Positions 54,629 through 62,486 of a DNA stretch of 64,000 nt are shown in pieces (position 1 is the first letter of the stretch; every line of letters begins with the position of its first letter). The notes under the pieces are model-generated. The model searched no databases, was not told the origin of the DNA, and saw only the letters and a list, made by a program, of their open reading frames with translations. This stretch comes from Actinomadura graeca (GTDB lineage: Bacteria > Actinomycetota > Actinomycetes > Streptosporangiales > Streptosporangiaceae). The position numbers and the translations under genes are program-made. The stretch covers positions 4,340,001 through 4,404,000 of the forward strand of contig NZ_CP059572.1 in the NCBI RefSeq assembly GCF_019175365.1, in the 5' to 3' direction.

Positions 54629-54924
54629 TGGACGCCGGGGTAGCCCTCGCCGAGATCTCGAAAAACTTCGGGGCCACGTGCTGGTGGGGGCCACATACCC
54701 GGTCACTGTGGGCGCTGGTGCGCTGCGAGGATGGGTGGCGCCTCGTGGAAGCGATCTCGCCTCAAGAGTTGATCACGGCCGTCACGCCTCCGGACGGATG
54801 GCCGAGGCCAAGATGCCGTGTGACACGGGACGGCGAGGCGCCGCGGGGCCGTGTGCCGCACGGTGGTTGCTCTTCGGCGACGCGCGGAATGGTCAGCAAC
54901 GCGGCTCGGACTAGAGGACCTTAG
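54628..54924 (+). CDS. Small XRE-linked protein, possibly altered C-terminus
   Basis: A 98-aa frame. The first ~65 residues (ALAEISKNFGATCWWGPHTR; SLWALVRCEDGWRLVEAISP) look like a real small domain that accompanies the two preceding types. The last ~30 are Arg-rich and unlike it, so the natural end may have been lost. It overlaps the previous stop by one base. Confidence 0.55.
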   Translation: MDAGVALAEISKNFGATCWWGPHTRSLWALVRCEDGWRLVEAISPQELITAVTPPDGWPRPRCRVTRDGEAPRGRVPHGGCSSATRGMVSNAARTRGP

Positions 54925-55240
54925 TACTCTCGTCCAGGTCGTCGTGCCTCGTACTGAGGCTCCCGAGTTGGCCTCGGATTTCCCTTAGTTGCTGGACAGA
55001 GACCGGAACTCCTCGCTTCGTTCTGGTGAGGTCTCGCCGACCTCTGCCCGCCCGGGGTTGCCACGACGGTTGCGCTCCCGGCTCCTGGAAGGTCGTGACC
55101 ATACCTTCTTCGCAGAGGACAGCGATCGCGTTGCTGACGGTCGTCCCTGAGACGCCGTACTGCTTTGCGAGTCTGGCCCCGGGGCAAGGTCTCCCCACCG
55201 GGTGGACGCCGGACGCACTGTTACGGCGCAGGTCATCAGC
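54911..55240 (-). pseudogene. GntR-family regulator, 5'-truncated remnant
   Basis: The minus-strand frame reads RADDLRRNSASG, then PGARLAKQYGVSGTTVSNAI and AVLCEEGMVTTF, a GntR-type winged helix missing its first helix, followed by a short coiled C-terminus. It is cut at about 55240, exactly where the integrase remnant begins on the other strand, so a deletion fused the two. Confidence 0.7.
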
Positions 55241-55242
55241 TC

Positions 55243-55477
55243 GATGACTTCCGGCACACCGGCAACCAACTTGCGGCGGACATGGGCGTCTCGACCAAGA
55301 ACCTAATGGCGCGCATGGAGCATGACAACGAGCGGGCCACGTTGCGCTACCAACACAGGTTTGGCCAAGGCTTACCGCATCATCGCGGACGCCCTTGATG
55401 CCCTCGTTCGGGGAGAGCGCGGCCGGGAGGGTGGCGAGGACTGCGGCGCGAGGGGGGCACTGGTGCCGGTGGCTTGA
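55243..55477 (+). pseudogene. 3' remnant of an AICE tyrosine integrase gene
   Basis: Reads DDFRHTGNQLAADMGVSTKN, LMARMEHDNERATLRYQHR, then after a frameshift IADALDALVRGERGREGG and ends VPVA. This is the C-terminal catalytic part (HxxR-type box, nucleophile Tyr in YQH) of an actinomycete ICE integrase. It is 5'-truncated and frameshifted, so inactive. It ends 81 bp before the second tRNA-Gly fragment. Confidence 0.85.
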
Positions 55478-55558
55478 TGGCCCGTCCGTGACGACAGCCA
55501 GAAGCGATCAAGGCCCAGGTTCTGGGGATCATGCCCCTGGCCTTGGCCTTTGTGGTGG

Positions 55559-55601
55559 AGCGGGTGACGGGAATCGAACCCGCGCTGTCAGCTTGGGAAC
55601 C
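55559..55601 (-). other. 3' half of tRNA-Gly(CCC): attachment-site copy 2
   Basis: Identical over 43 bp to the copy at 49562. The sequence beyond the anticodon loop (CCAACCGATC) cannot pair with the 3' stem, so this is also a fragment. In the minus-strand orientation the intact tRNA should lie to the right, past the window. Confidence 0.88.
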
Positions 55602-55684
55602 CAACCGATCTTCCCCACTAGGCGGCCTGACCTGGTGCTCCCCCGCACCGCGAGTGACCGCTACTGCCCCCTGGTCACCCTGCC

Positions 55685-55706
55685 TAATTGCCCGCTAATT
55701 GCCCGT
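55685..55706. repeat. Arm-type direct repeat next to att copy 2
   Basis: TAATTGCCCGC followed by TAATTGCCCGT, at the same distance from the tRNA fragment as the pair in copy 1 but with different bases. Confidence 0.6.
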
Positions 55707-56009
55707 CACCGTAGCCTCTGACCTGCGCGTCCTCGGCCCGATCGGTACGGCGACGGTGCCCAGATGATCCGAGGGCAAGCGGACCCGGAGCGCAGGGCCG
55801 GCCACGGCCCGAGCACCGGAAGCCGCGCGGCAGCGATCGCCCCCGACCCTGCAACCCACCCCAGCCACGCTGTGGCGATCGTAGGGCGCAACCATCGCCG
55901 TCTGATCCGTAGCAAGATCAGCACCGTCCAGGAACGTCCTCTAGGGTCCCCTGACCAGCGCGGCACCCTCCTGCGGGTCCACACCCGTCCAAGATCATCC
56001 AACCCCGCT

Positions 56010-56029
56010 GTTAGCACCAGCGTTAGCAC
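56010..56029. repeat. GTTAGCAC direct repeat
   Basis: GTTAGCAC-cagc-GTTAGCAC, 12-bp period, in the element-end repeat; a degenerate version is in copy 1 near 50.0 kb. Possibly a second arm or excisionase site. Confidence 0.5.
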
Positions 56030-56219
56030 GGACGCCCGTCCCGGAGGGTGCGCCCGCGCGAACGGCGAGACGGTGTGACAGACCGCTTCGCGCGGGCGTG
56101 CCCTCCGGCCCGCGGGGGGCTGGGGGCCGCGAGGCCCCCGCTTCACGCTCGTTCAACCGACATGCAAAGAATCTGCTGAAGCCACCCCGCCGCCTGCGAT
56201 CTTTCAATATGCTTTCAAC

Positions 56220-57062
56220 ATGGGAAGCGTACGACTCAAAGTGAATCTTGAAAAGTTCCGCAATCAGATCCAGAGCCAGAAGCTGAAGGGAACGCAAATC
56301 CTTACCGCAGTCCATGAGGGCCGAGATAACATAACACCCGCGAGGAACAAATTCCTCACATGGGATGAATTTAATACGACTCTTCTCAAGAACGCTTTTG
56401 AGGTCCACGGCTCCCTCACGATATCACCAGAAAATGAATACGGTCAGCATGACCTGGATATCCTGAACTTGAAGTTCGGAACGCCGTCCGAAGATGCCGA
56501 GGTTGCCGAACTCCTCAAGAGGATAATCGAAGAAAAGTTGAGAACGCTAGACTCGATCAACGATCGTGTAGAACTTTGGGCCGAGGTATCCCCTGAACCA
56601 TCACTGGCAAGCGGGGGAAACGAAATATTCCTAGTCCACGGCCGCGACCATGCAACCAGGGAGACGATTCGAGGTTTCCTTGGTCGCGCCACGGAGAGGG
56701 AGATCATCGTTCTGGATGAGACCGCAGGCAAGGGCGCGGACATCCTGGGCAAGCTGCTTACTCAGGCAAGCAGGGCAGCTTTCGCTGTTGTACTCCTCCC
56801 CGGGGATGACAAGGGATGTCTCGCTTCATCGGATGACCTCAAGCCACGAGCCCGCCAAAACGTTATCCTTGAACTGGGCTTGTTCATCGGCCTTCTCGGA
56901 CGCGAGAAAGTTACTTGTGTTTACCAGGAAGGCGTTGAACTCCCCAGCGACTATCTCGGAGTGTCATATGTCGCTCTCGATAACAACAGAGGTTGGCAGA
57001 TAGATCTGGTGCGCGAACTGCGTACTGCTGGAATTGACGCATCCATCGACAAGCTTCTATAA
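56220..57062 (+). CDS. TIR-like (CAP12/PF10137-type) nucleotide-binding protein
   Basis: A 280-aa low-GC protein. The N-terminal ~130 residues are an unrecognised helical domain. The C-terminal domain is TIR-like: EIFLVHGRDHATRETIRGFL, AFAVVLLPGDDKG, RARQNVILELGLFIGLLGRE, VELPSDYLGVSYVALDN, ending AGIDASIDKLL. Such domains are NAD-cleaving effectors in CBASS/Pycsar-type phage defence. The position that usually reads TIIEKFE is DILGKLL here, so the presumed catalytic Glu seems absent. No cyclase gene is adjacent. Confidence 0.87.
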   Translation: MGSVRLKVNLEKFRNQIQSQKLKGTQILTAVHEGRDNITPARNKFLTWDEFNTTLLKNAFEVHGSLTISPENEYGQHDLDILNLKFGTPSEDAEVAELLKRIIEEKLRTLDSINDRVELWAEVSPEPSLASGGNEIFLVHGRDHATRETIRGFLGRATEREIIVLDETAGKGADILGKLLTQASRAAFAVVLLPGDDKGCLASSDDLKPRARQNVILELGLFIGLLGREKVTCVYQEGVELPSDYLGVSYVALDNNRGWQIDLVRELRTAGIDASIDKLL

Positions 57063-57235
57063 GCATCAGATGTGCGGGCCGATATTGCTTAGCGAGCCGA
57101 TGGCACGTCGCACACGCCCGACGCTCCTGGGACCGGTTCTATTGCCGCGAGATAGCTCATAGATCCACGGATTCCGGTTAGTACAGACTGTCGAGGCTTC
57201 TTCCGTGCCCGCTGCATACTGGCGGGTGTGGTCGG

Positions 57236-57357
57236 CGCTGCGCGGCGGGACCGGACGGAACAGGCCGCATGCCCGCCGCGCAGCGCCGGGCGCGGCCGCT
57301 GGCGACCGCGTAGCGGGCGCCCTTGAAGACGTATTGAAAGTACTCATCCGGCTGCGT
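57236..57357. repeat. Dispersed repeat, copy 2
   Basis: Related to 51645-51775: GCGGCGGGACCGGACGG, then GGCCGCTGGCGACCGCGTAG. No gene is visible in the 57063-57428 gap that contains it. Confidence 0.75.
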
Positions 57358-57428
57358 GTGGTTCTGGGGTCGTCGGTCTCCGGGTGTGGGGCTGTGGGTG
57401 GTCGTCGTGGGTGGTAGAACGCTCGGTT

Positions 57429-58232
57429 ATGGGTGAGGAGCGGTTGCGGGAGATCGGTGGGGAGTTGCGGCGCCTGCGGAGGGCGGCGGGGCTGTCGGGG
57501 GTGGGGTTGGCTGCTCGGGCTGGGGTGCCACAGCCGACGGTGTCTCGGGTGGAGACGGGGCGGCGGGTGTCAGATCCTGAGGTCGTTGTGCGGTTGTTCG
57601 GGGCGTTGGGGTTGGGGTCTGCCGAGGTTGAGCGGCTTAGCGCGTTGGCGCGTGAGGCGTACGCGGGGGCGGTTGGGCGTCGGGTTGATGCTGGGGTGTC
57701 GTTTCGCCCTGGGGCCGGCGTGGAGCTGGCTCGGGCCGCTGGTGTGCTTCGAGTGTTCTCGGCGGCGGTGATGCCTCGGCCGTTGTGGACGCGTGAGTAT
57801 GCCGTGGCTGCGGGGTTGGGGTCGGCGGACGAGGCCGCGGCGTGGTCTTCGCTGCTGGACGGTGGAGGGCGGCGTGTGGTGGTCGTGCTGACGGAGGGTG
57901 TGTTGCGGACCTGGCCGGGGTCGGGTGAGTGCATGGTGGGTCAGTTCGGGCGCCTGGTCGAGGTGGCGGACCGTGATGGCGTGCGGGTGGGGATCGTGCC
58001 TGGGCATGGTGGGGCTCGGGCACCGCTGCATGGATTCGTGGTGCACGATCAGGCGGCCGTCACGGTCGAGACGTTCACGCGCGAGTTGACCTTGTCCGAT
58101 GCCGGTGAGGTGCGGGAGTACCTGGAGATCTTCGATGGCTTCGAGCGGACGGCCGTGTTCGGTGATGAGGCTCGGGCGCTGATCAAGCAGGCCGGGCGTG
58201 ATCTACGGAACGCTCTAGGCTCTATTCACTGA
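57429..58232 (+). CDS. XRE-family Scr1-type regulator (DUF5753)
   Basis: A 267-aa regulator: N-terminal HTH (LRRLRRAAGLSGVGLAARAG; PQPTVSRVETGRRVSDPEV), then the Scr1/DUF5753 domain (SAAVMPRPLWTREYAVAAGL; VVVVLTEGVLRTWPG; GIVPGHGGARAPLHGFVVHD). It starts the regulatory block of the element and precedes an ATPase-type kinase gene, a frequent pair. No clear ribosome site. Confidence 0.88.
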   Translation: MGEERLREIGGELRRLRRAAGLSGVGLAARAGVPQPTVSRVETGRRVSDPEVVVRLFGALGLGSAEVERLSALAREAYAGAVGRRVDAGVSFRPGAGVELARAAGVLRVFSAAVMPRPLWTREYAVAAGLGSADEAAAWSSLLDGGGRRVVVVLTEGVLRTWPGSGECMVGQFGRLVEVADRDGVRVGIVPGHGGARAPLHGFVVHDQAAVTVETFTRELTLSDAGEVREYLEIFDGFERTAVFGDEARALIKQAGRDLRNALGSIH

Positions 58233-58300
58233 ACGTATTGAATAGCCCTCTAGGCTTGTCGTACGCTGCGTGTTCCTCGGGGCGTATAGCCCCCTAGACG
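58213..58300. promoter_or_regulatory. CTCTAGGC/CCCCTAGAC motifs before the kinase gene
   Basis: CTCTAGGCT (58213), CCCTCTAGGCTTGTC (58246-58260) and CCCCCTAGACG (58290-58300) are variants of a motif that recurs at 58800 and three times at 60541-60634. A shared element regulator is likely. Confidence 0.55.
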
Positions 58301-58719
58301 CGCGGGTGGTGATCGACGTGACGCGCTGGTCTCGTCTGTTCGCGGGGCGGCCTCAATCGATCGGTGACGCCAGGGCCTTCGCTCGGGCGCTCGTGGTCGA
58401 TCGTGCTTCCGATGCTCTGGCGGAAACCGTTGAGCTGGTCGTCAGCGAACTCTGCACGAACGCCGTCGAGCACACGGCGAGCGGCGAGGAGGACGGCAAG
58501 TTCGTCCTCGAAGTAGAGATGCAGAACGGACATGTACGGGTGGGCGTGCTCGACATGGGCGCGCAGACACGCCCGACCGTCAGCAATCAGGCCAGCGGCG
58601 CGGACGTGACATCCGGACGCGGCTTGTTCATCGTGGAGGCGGTCTCCAAGTCGTGGGGTAGCGAGCCCGTCCGGGTGGGACGACGGGTCTGGGCGGACGT
58701 CGTCGGTATGCCGGTGTGA
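58270..58719 (+). CDS. ATP-binding anti-sigma-like kinase
   Basis: At most 149 aa, HATPase fold: ELVVSELCTNAVEHTASG (N box), VGVLDMGAQTRP (G1), SGRGLFIVEAVSKSWGS (G2). The start is uncertain between several GTG codons (58270-58318), and the conserved part begins at SRLFAGRPQSIGDAR. It lies after an XRE-Scr1 gene and may act as an anti-sigma factor for the element. Confidence 0.85.
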   Translation: MFLGAYSPLDARVVIDVTRWSRLFAGRPQSIGDARAFARALVVDRASDALAETVELVVSELCTNAVEHTASGEEDGKFVLEVEMQNGHVRVGVLDMGAQTRPTVSNQASGADVTSGRGLFIVEAVSKSWGSEPVRVGRRVWADVVGMPV

Positions 58720-58799
58720 GCGGGCCGCCGATACCGCGCCGCCGGCGGCGGCTACGCGCTGTCAGTTCCTCGACCGGCGATGAGCTTTCCGACACAGTG

Positions 58800-58813
58800 T
58801 CTAGGGTCCTAGA
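58800..58813 (+). promoter_or_regulatory. TCTAGG-gt-CCTAGA palindrome before the sigma-like HTH gene
   Basis: A 6-bp inverted repeat 29-42 bp before the ATG, sharing the CTAG core of the element's other motifs. Consistent with autoregulation by the HTH protein. Confidence 0.6.
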
Positions 58814-58841
58814 CTCGCTGGCACCGATCGGAGGGGGTGTC

Positions 58842-59687
58842 ATGCCAGGCGAGTTGGAGCGCATCGCGCAGATCGACGACCCGTATGAGCTGCTGCGCGC
58901 CGCGACTGAGCGTCTGGCAGATGCGCAGCAGGAAGTGACGGAGTTGGCGCGGTTGCGGCGGCGGCTGATTCAGGAGCTGCACGCGCAGGGCATGTCGTAC
59001 GCGCAGATCGCTCACGCGGCGGGGTTGAGCCGCGGGCGTATCCATCAGATCCGGCACACCGGGCCAGCGCCGGAGGGGGCCTTCCTGGGGGCGGGTGAGG
59101 TGACGGTGGTCACTCCCCTGCGTCCTGACCCTGCCAGTGACCGAACGTACGTCGCGTTGGACGATCTGAAGACGGGGCAACGGCTGGGTAATTTGGCACG
59201 GACGTTCGACCTGATCGTCAACACTGATCATGTCGGCCTGGACGGCGAGGTCGACCTCGACCGGGCGGGTCTGCTGGTGATCTGCGGCCCCCGGATGTCG
59301 CCCGCGATGCATGAGGCGTACGGCAAGGACCCCGTCCTGGAATGGAAGCGGGACGACGCCGGATGGCTGCTGCGCGACACCCGCACCGGCGCCGAGCACA
59401 GATCGGGTCAGGAGGACGAGCCGCCCCGGCTGTATGACGTCGGTTATCTCGGTCGGCTCCCCCGGCCGGACGGCAACGGCAGTTTCCTCGCCATCGCGGG
59501 TATCCATCCTGAGGGGTCGTTGGGTGTGGTGCACCTGCTGACCACGGATATCGGGAGCCTGTGGGGGCAGGTCGGCGATGACCGGTTCTCGGTCGTGGTC
59601 GGTACCGAGTACAGCGCGGACACCCATGAGCCGGTGCGGACAGAGCTGCTGACCCCGATCTACCGGCATGACGAGGCGCCAAGCTGA
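58842..59687 (+). CDS. Sigma-like helix-turn-helix regulator of the element
   Basis: A 281-aa protein. Residues of about 25-70 form a helical and HTH segment (RRLIQELHAQGMSYAQIAHA; AGLSRGRIHQIRHTG) of the sigma region 4 type. The larger C-terminal domain (YVALDDLKTGQRLGNLARTF; DLDRAGLLVICGPRMSPAMH; GIHPEGSLGVVHLLTTDI) resembles conserved AICE regulators but has no known activity. ATG is preceded by GGAGGGGG. Confidence 0.8.
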   Translation: MPGELERIAQIDDPYELLRAATERLADAQQEVTELARLRRRLIQELHAQGMSYAQIAHAAGLSRGRIHQIRHTGPAPEGAFLGAGEVTVVTPLRPDPASDRTYVALDDLKTGQRLGNLARTFDLIVNTDHVGLDGEVDLDRAGLLVICGPRMSPAMHEAYGKDPVLEWKRDDAGWLLRDTRTGAEHRSGQEDEPPRLYDVGYLGRLPRPDGNGSFLAIAGIHPEGSLGVVHLLTTDIGSLWGQVGDDRFSVVVGTEYSADTHEPVRTELLTPIYRHDEAPS

Positions 59688-59696
59688 CGAGGGGCC

Positions 59697-60539
59697 ATGC
59701 GCGTACAGATCGCCAGCGAACCGGGGCGTCCAGGGCGGGCGAACGAGGACTTCGCCGCGGTGGCACCCGGGCTCTTCGTGGTCATCGACGGGGCAGGCAC
59801 TCCGGCGGACGTGGGCACGGGATGTGAGCATTCGGTCGCCTGGTACGCGCGCCACCTGGGCGGGGCGGTCCTAGCGGCTGCGGTCGATGCCGGTACGGGT
59901 TTGGACGAGGCACTGGCGGTCAGTATCGAGCGGGTCAACGCTCTCCATGTCCGGACGTGTGACCTGAGGCATCCGGGATCGCCCTCGGCGACCGTCGCCC
60001 TGGCGCGGATGGACGGCGGGCGGCTCGAACATCTGGTGCTCTCGGACGCCGTGGTCGTCCTCGATCGGATCGGCCAGTCGCCGGCGGTCGTCACCGATGA
60101 CCGTCTTACCGACGTGATCGCCCGGCTGGACGAGCCGGAGCGGTCGCCTGCGGTGGGCAGTGACGCGCACGCCCGGTGGTTGCGGGATCGGGTCGAGCGG
60201 CTAGCGGCCCACCGCAACCGGCCCGGCGGGTTCTGGGTGGCCAGTACGAAACCTGAAGCGGCCGGGGAGGCGCTCACGGGATCTAGTTCCCTTGATGAGC
60301 TGAACGGCGTTGCGCTGCTGAGCGACGGGGCGAGCCGGTTGGTCGATCGCTTCGGCCTGCTGGGCTGGCCGGAGCTGCTCGCCGTGCTCCGCAAGGGCGG
60401 ACCGGAGGAGCTCATCGCCCGTACGCGTGATGCGGAGGCGTCCGACCCGGTCGGGGCGCGGTGGCCCCGCGGGAAGGCGGCCGATGACGCGAGCGCGGTC
60501 TGGTGGGCGCGCGAGGATGCGGTTCCCAGAGATCTGTAG
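59697..60539 (+). CDS. PP2C-like protein phosphatase
   Basis: A 280-aa protein: RANEDFAAVAPGLFVVIDGA at the N-terminus (metal-binding Asp), PSATVALARMDGGRLEHLVL and LSDAVVVLDR, VALLSDGASRLVDRF, and the end ADDASAVWWA (DDAS metal site). A Mn/Mg serine-threonine phosphatase fold that could reset signalling with the kinase two genes upstream. Confidence 0.83.
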   Translation: MRVQIASEPGRPGRANEDFAAVAPGLFVVIDGAGTPADVGTGCEHSVAWYARHLGGAVLAAAVDAGTGLDEALAVSIERVNALHVRTCDLRHPGSPSATVALARMDGGRLEHLVLSDAVVVLDRIGQSPAVVTDDRLTDVIARLDEPERSPAVGSDAHARWLRDRVERLAAHRNRPGGFWVASTKPEAAGEALTGSSSLDELNGVALLSDGASRLVDRFGLLGWPELLAVLRKGGPEELIARTRDAEASDPVGARWPRGKAADDASAVWWAREDAVPRDL

Positions 60540-60540
60540 A

Positions 60541-60634
60541 CCCCCTAGACAGTTGCCGATTCATCGCTTACCTTCATTGTTTACCCCCCTAGACAGTCAC
60601 TCGAAAAGGACGAGTGATCCAACTGTCTAGAGGG
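60541..60634 (+). promoter_or_regulatory. Three CCCCCTAGACAGT operator-like sites before the transfer genes
   Basis: CCCCCTAGACAGT at 60541-60553 and 60585-60597 in direct orientation, and ACTGTCTAGAGGG (inverted) at 60622-60634, filling the gap before the SCO3933-like gene. This is probably the main control region of the transfer operon. Confidence 0.75.
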
Positions 60635-60654
60635 CTCGACAGTGGAGGTTCTTC

Positions 60655-61023
60655 GTGCGCAACATCCCGGTGGACGTGTCGGCGTTGACGTTCGTGTGCG
60701 TGTCGGCGCCACGTCCCAAGCTGGTGAGTCAGGAGACGGGGGAGGTCAAGACCGATCGGGACGGCAACACGGTGTTCACGGTGGGTCTGTCGGCTGCCGA
60801 TGCCATGGGGCGGGTGGAGTTGGTGAACCTGTCGGTGCCCGGCGACCAGGACGTGACGATCGGGCAGATCGTGTCGCCGGTGGACCTGGTCGCGTTCCCC
60901 TGGGAGCAGGTCATCAACGGCCAGAAGCGGTGGGGCATCGCCTACCGGGCGTCGCGTGTCGCCGTGGCCGGTCCGGTCGGGGTGCCGGACGTTCCCGGGT
61001 CCGCTGCGGCGGACGTGGCCTGA
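60655..61023 (+). CDS. SCO3933-family regulatory protein
   Basis: A 122-aa protein matching the SCO3933 pattern: MRNIPVDVSALTFVCVSAPR, VKTDRDGNTVFTVGLSAADA, VELVNLSVPGDQDVTIGQIV, WGIAYRASRV. It is the usual first gene of AICE transfer operons, directly before the translocase. Role unknown beyond that context. Confidence 0.85.
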   Translation: MRNIPVDVSALTFVCVSAPRPKLVSQETGEVKTDRDGNTVFTVGLSAADAMGRVELVNLSVPGDQDVTIGQIVSPVDLVAFPWEQVINGQKRWGIAYRASRVAVAGPVGVPDVPGSAAADVA

Positions 61024-61037
61024 ACGGCGGCCCTGTC

Positions 61038-62377
61038 ATGAACACGGTTTACCTGGTGCTCGGGGTCCTGGCCGCTGCGGCGGCCGGGCTCTGGGCCTGG
61101 CGCCGGTACCACCCGGTGTCGTTCTGGTACGGCGTGGCCTTCCCGGCCCGCGCGGCGCTGGTCTATCTGACCTGGCATCACGTGGCGTCGGGCTGCAAGC
61201 TGACCCGCAACCGGCGGCGGTTCCGGCTCACCCTCGACGCCGTCCCGGTCGTCGGCCCGGCCGCTCGCAACGCCGCGACGGTGGTGGAGCACAAGCGGCG
61301 GGTGCGGCGAGTCGATGTCGAGCGGGCTCCCCGCCTGGGGTTCTACGGCCGACCCGGCTGGGCTGGCGGATGCGCCTCCGCCTGCATGACGGACAGGTTC
61401 CTGCCGACTACCAGAAGGCGGCGGAGGGCATCGCGCACGCCTGGCGCGTGCACTCGGTTCGCGTGGTCGACGTCCGGCCGGGCTTCGTCACGCTGTGGGC
61501 CACGATGCGTGATCCGCTGGTCGACGTGGTCACCGAACCCGAGACCGGTGAACTGCTGACGGTGCGTCCCGGCAAGTTGGAGAACGGGCACGACTGGGTG
61601 ATCGATTTCCGCATCGTCCCGCACTGGCTCAACGCTGGGGCGACTCAGTCCGGCAAGTCCAACCTGGCCAACGCGGTGATCAAGGGTCTGGCTCCGCAAC
61701 CGGTCGCCCTGGTCGGCTTCGACCTCAAGGGCGGTGTGGAGTTCACGCCGTACGCGCCTCGGCTCTCGGCCTTGGCGACCACCCGCAAAGAGTCCGTTGT
61801 CCTGCTGGCCGACCTGGTGGACGAGGTCGAGAACCGCATGGCGGTGTGCCGCGCGCACGGTGCCCGCAACGTCTGGACGCTGCCGGACGACCTGCGTCCG
61901 GTGCCGGTGGTGATCCTGGTGGACGAAGTCGCCGAACTGTTCCTGATGGCCGACAAGTCCGAGAAGGACGAGGTTGCCAGGACAGCTACCGCGCTGCTGC
62001 GGGTGGTGCAGCTCGGGCGGGCGTTCGCGGTGTACCTGGTGGTGTGCGGGCAGCGCATCGGCTCTGATCTGGGGCCCGGTGTGACGGCGCTGCGGGCGCA
62101 ACTGTCGGGGCGGGTGTGCCACCGGGTCAACGATCCGGAGACGGCGAACATGACGCTTGGCGACCTCGACCCGGCCGCCCTCGACGCTGCCCGCGCCATC
62201 CCCGCCGAGACTCCTGGCGTGTGCGTTGTCGCCGGACAAGATGGCGCCTGGCACCGTGCTCGGTCGGTCTACGTCCCCGAGTGTGAGGCCGAACAGGCTG
62301 CGCGCGACTTCGCGCACCTCACCCCCGACTGGAAGACCCTCGTCGGCTCGGTCCCGACCGTCCACCCGGCCGCATAA
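61038..62377 (+). pseudogene. FtsK/TraB-like DNA translocase gene with frameshift
   Basis: Two frames together give the AICE transfer ATPase. The first frame (61038-~61340) has membrane segments and ends its conserved part at VERAPRLG. The second (~61340-62377) resumes with VLRPTRLGWRMRLRLHDGQ and carries Walker A GATQSGKSN, Walker B PVVILVDEVAELF and the rest of the motor. One G missing from the run at 61337-61340 explains the shift. The intact protein, about 446 aa, would pump double-stranded DNA between hyphae. Confidence 0.85.
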
Positions 62378-62486
62378 CGGGCCGGTCGCTCCTTCTCTCT
62401 TCCCTTCCTCCTCTGGCTCGGCGTGAGCCCTCATCGCGCCGCGTCCTACCCGATCCATGCCCGAAACCGGCCCTGGAGGCTGCCCG

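Larger units (their letters stand above)
49605..55558. mobile_element. Remnant integrated element between two att copies
   Basis: About 6 kb bounded by tRNA-Gly 3' fragments, with an integrase 3' remnant at its right end. The cargo is a low-GC unknown gene, an XRE-SUMF1 gene, a class IV aminotransferase gene, four small genes and a GntR remnant. No complete integrase, replication or transfer gene survives. The boundaries are inferred from the att copies. Confidence 0.75.
55545..56150. repeat. Element-end repeat, copy 2
   Basis: Related along its length to 49546-50150. It contains the tRNA fragment, arm-type repeats, the conserved central block and a final hairpin (GGGGGCC-gcga-GGCCCCC near 56122-56139). 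No gene is seen between 55478 and 56219 apart from this. Confidence 0.85.

Noticed and set aside
55559..55640. Apparent complete tRNA-Gly or tRNA-Pro on the minus strand
   Set aside because: The sequence left of the anticodon loop cannot form the D arm, the anticodon stem or the acceptor stem; only the 3' half is present.
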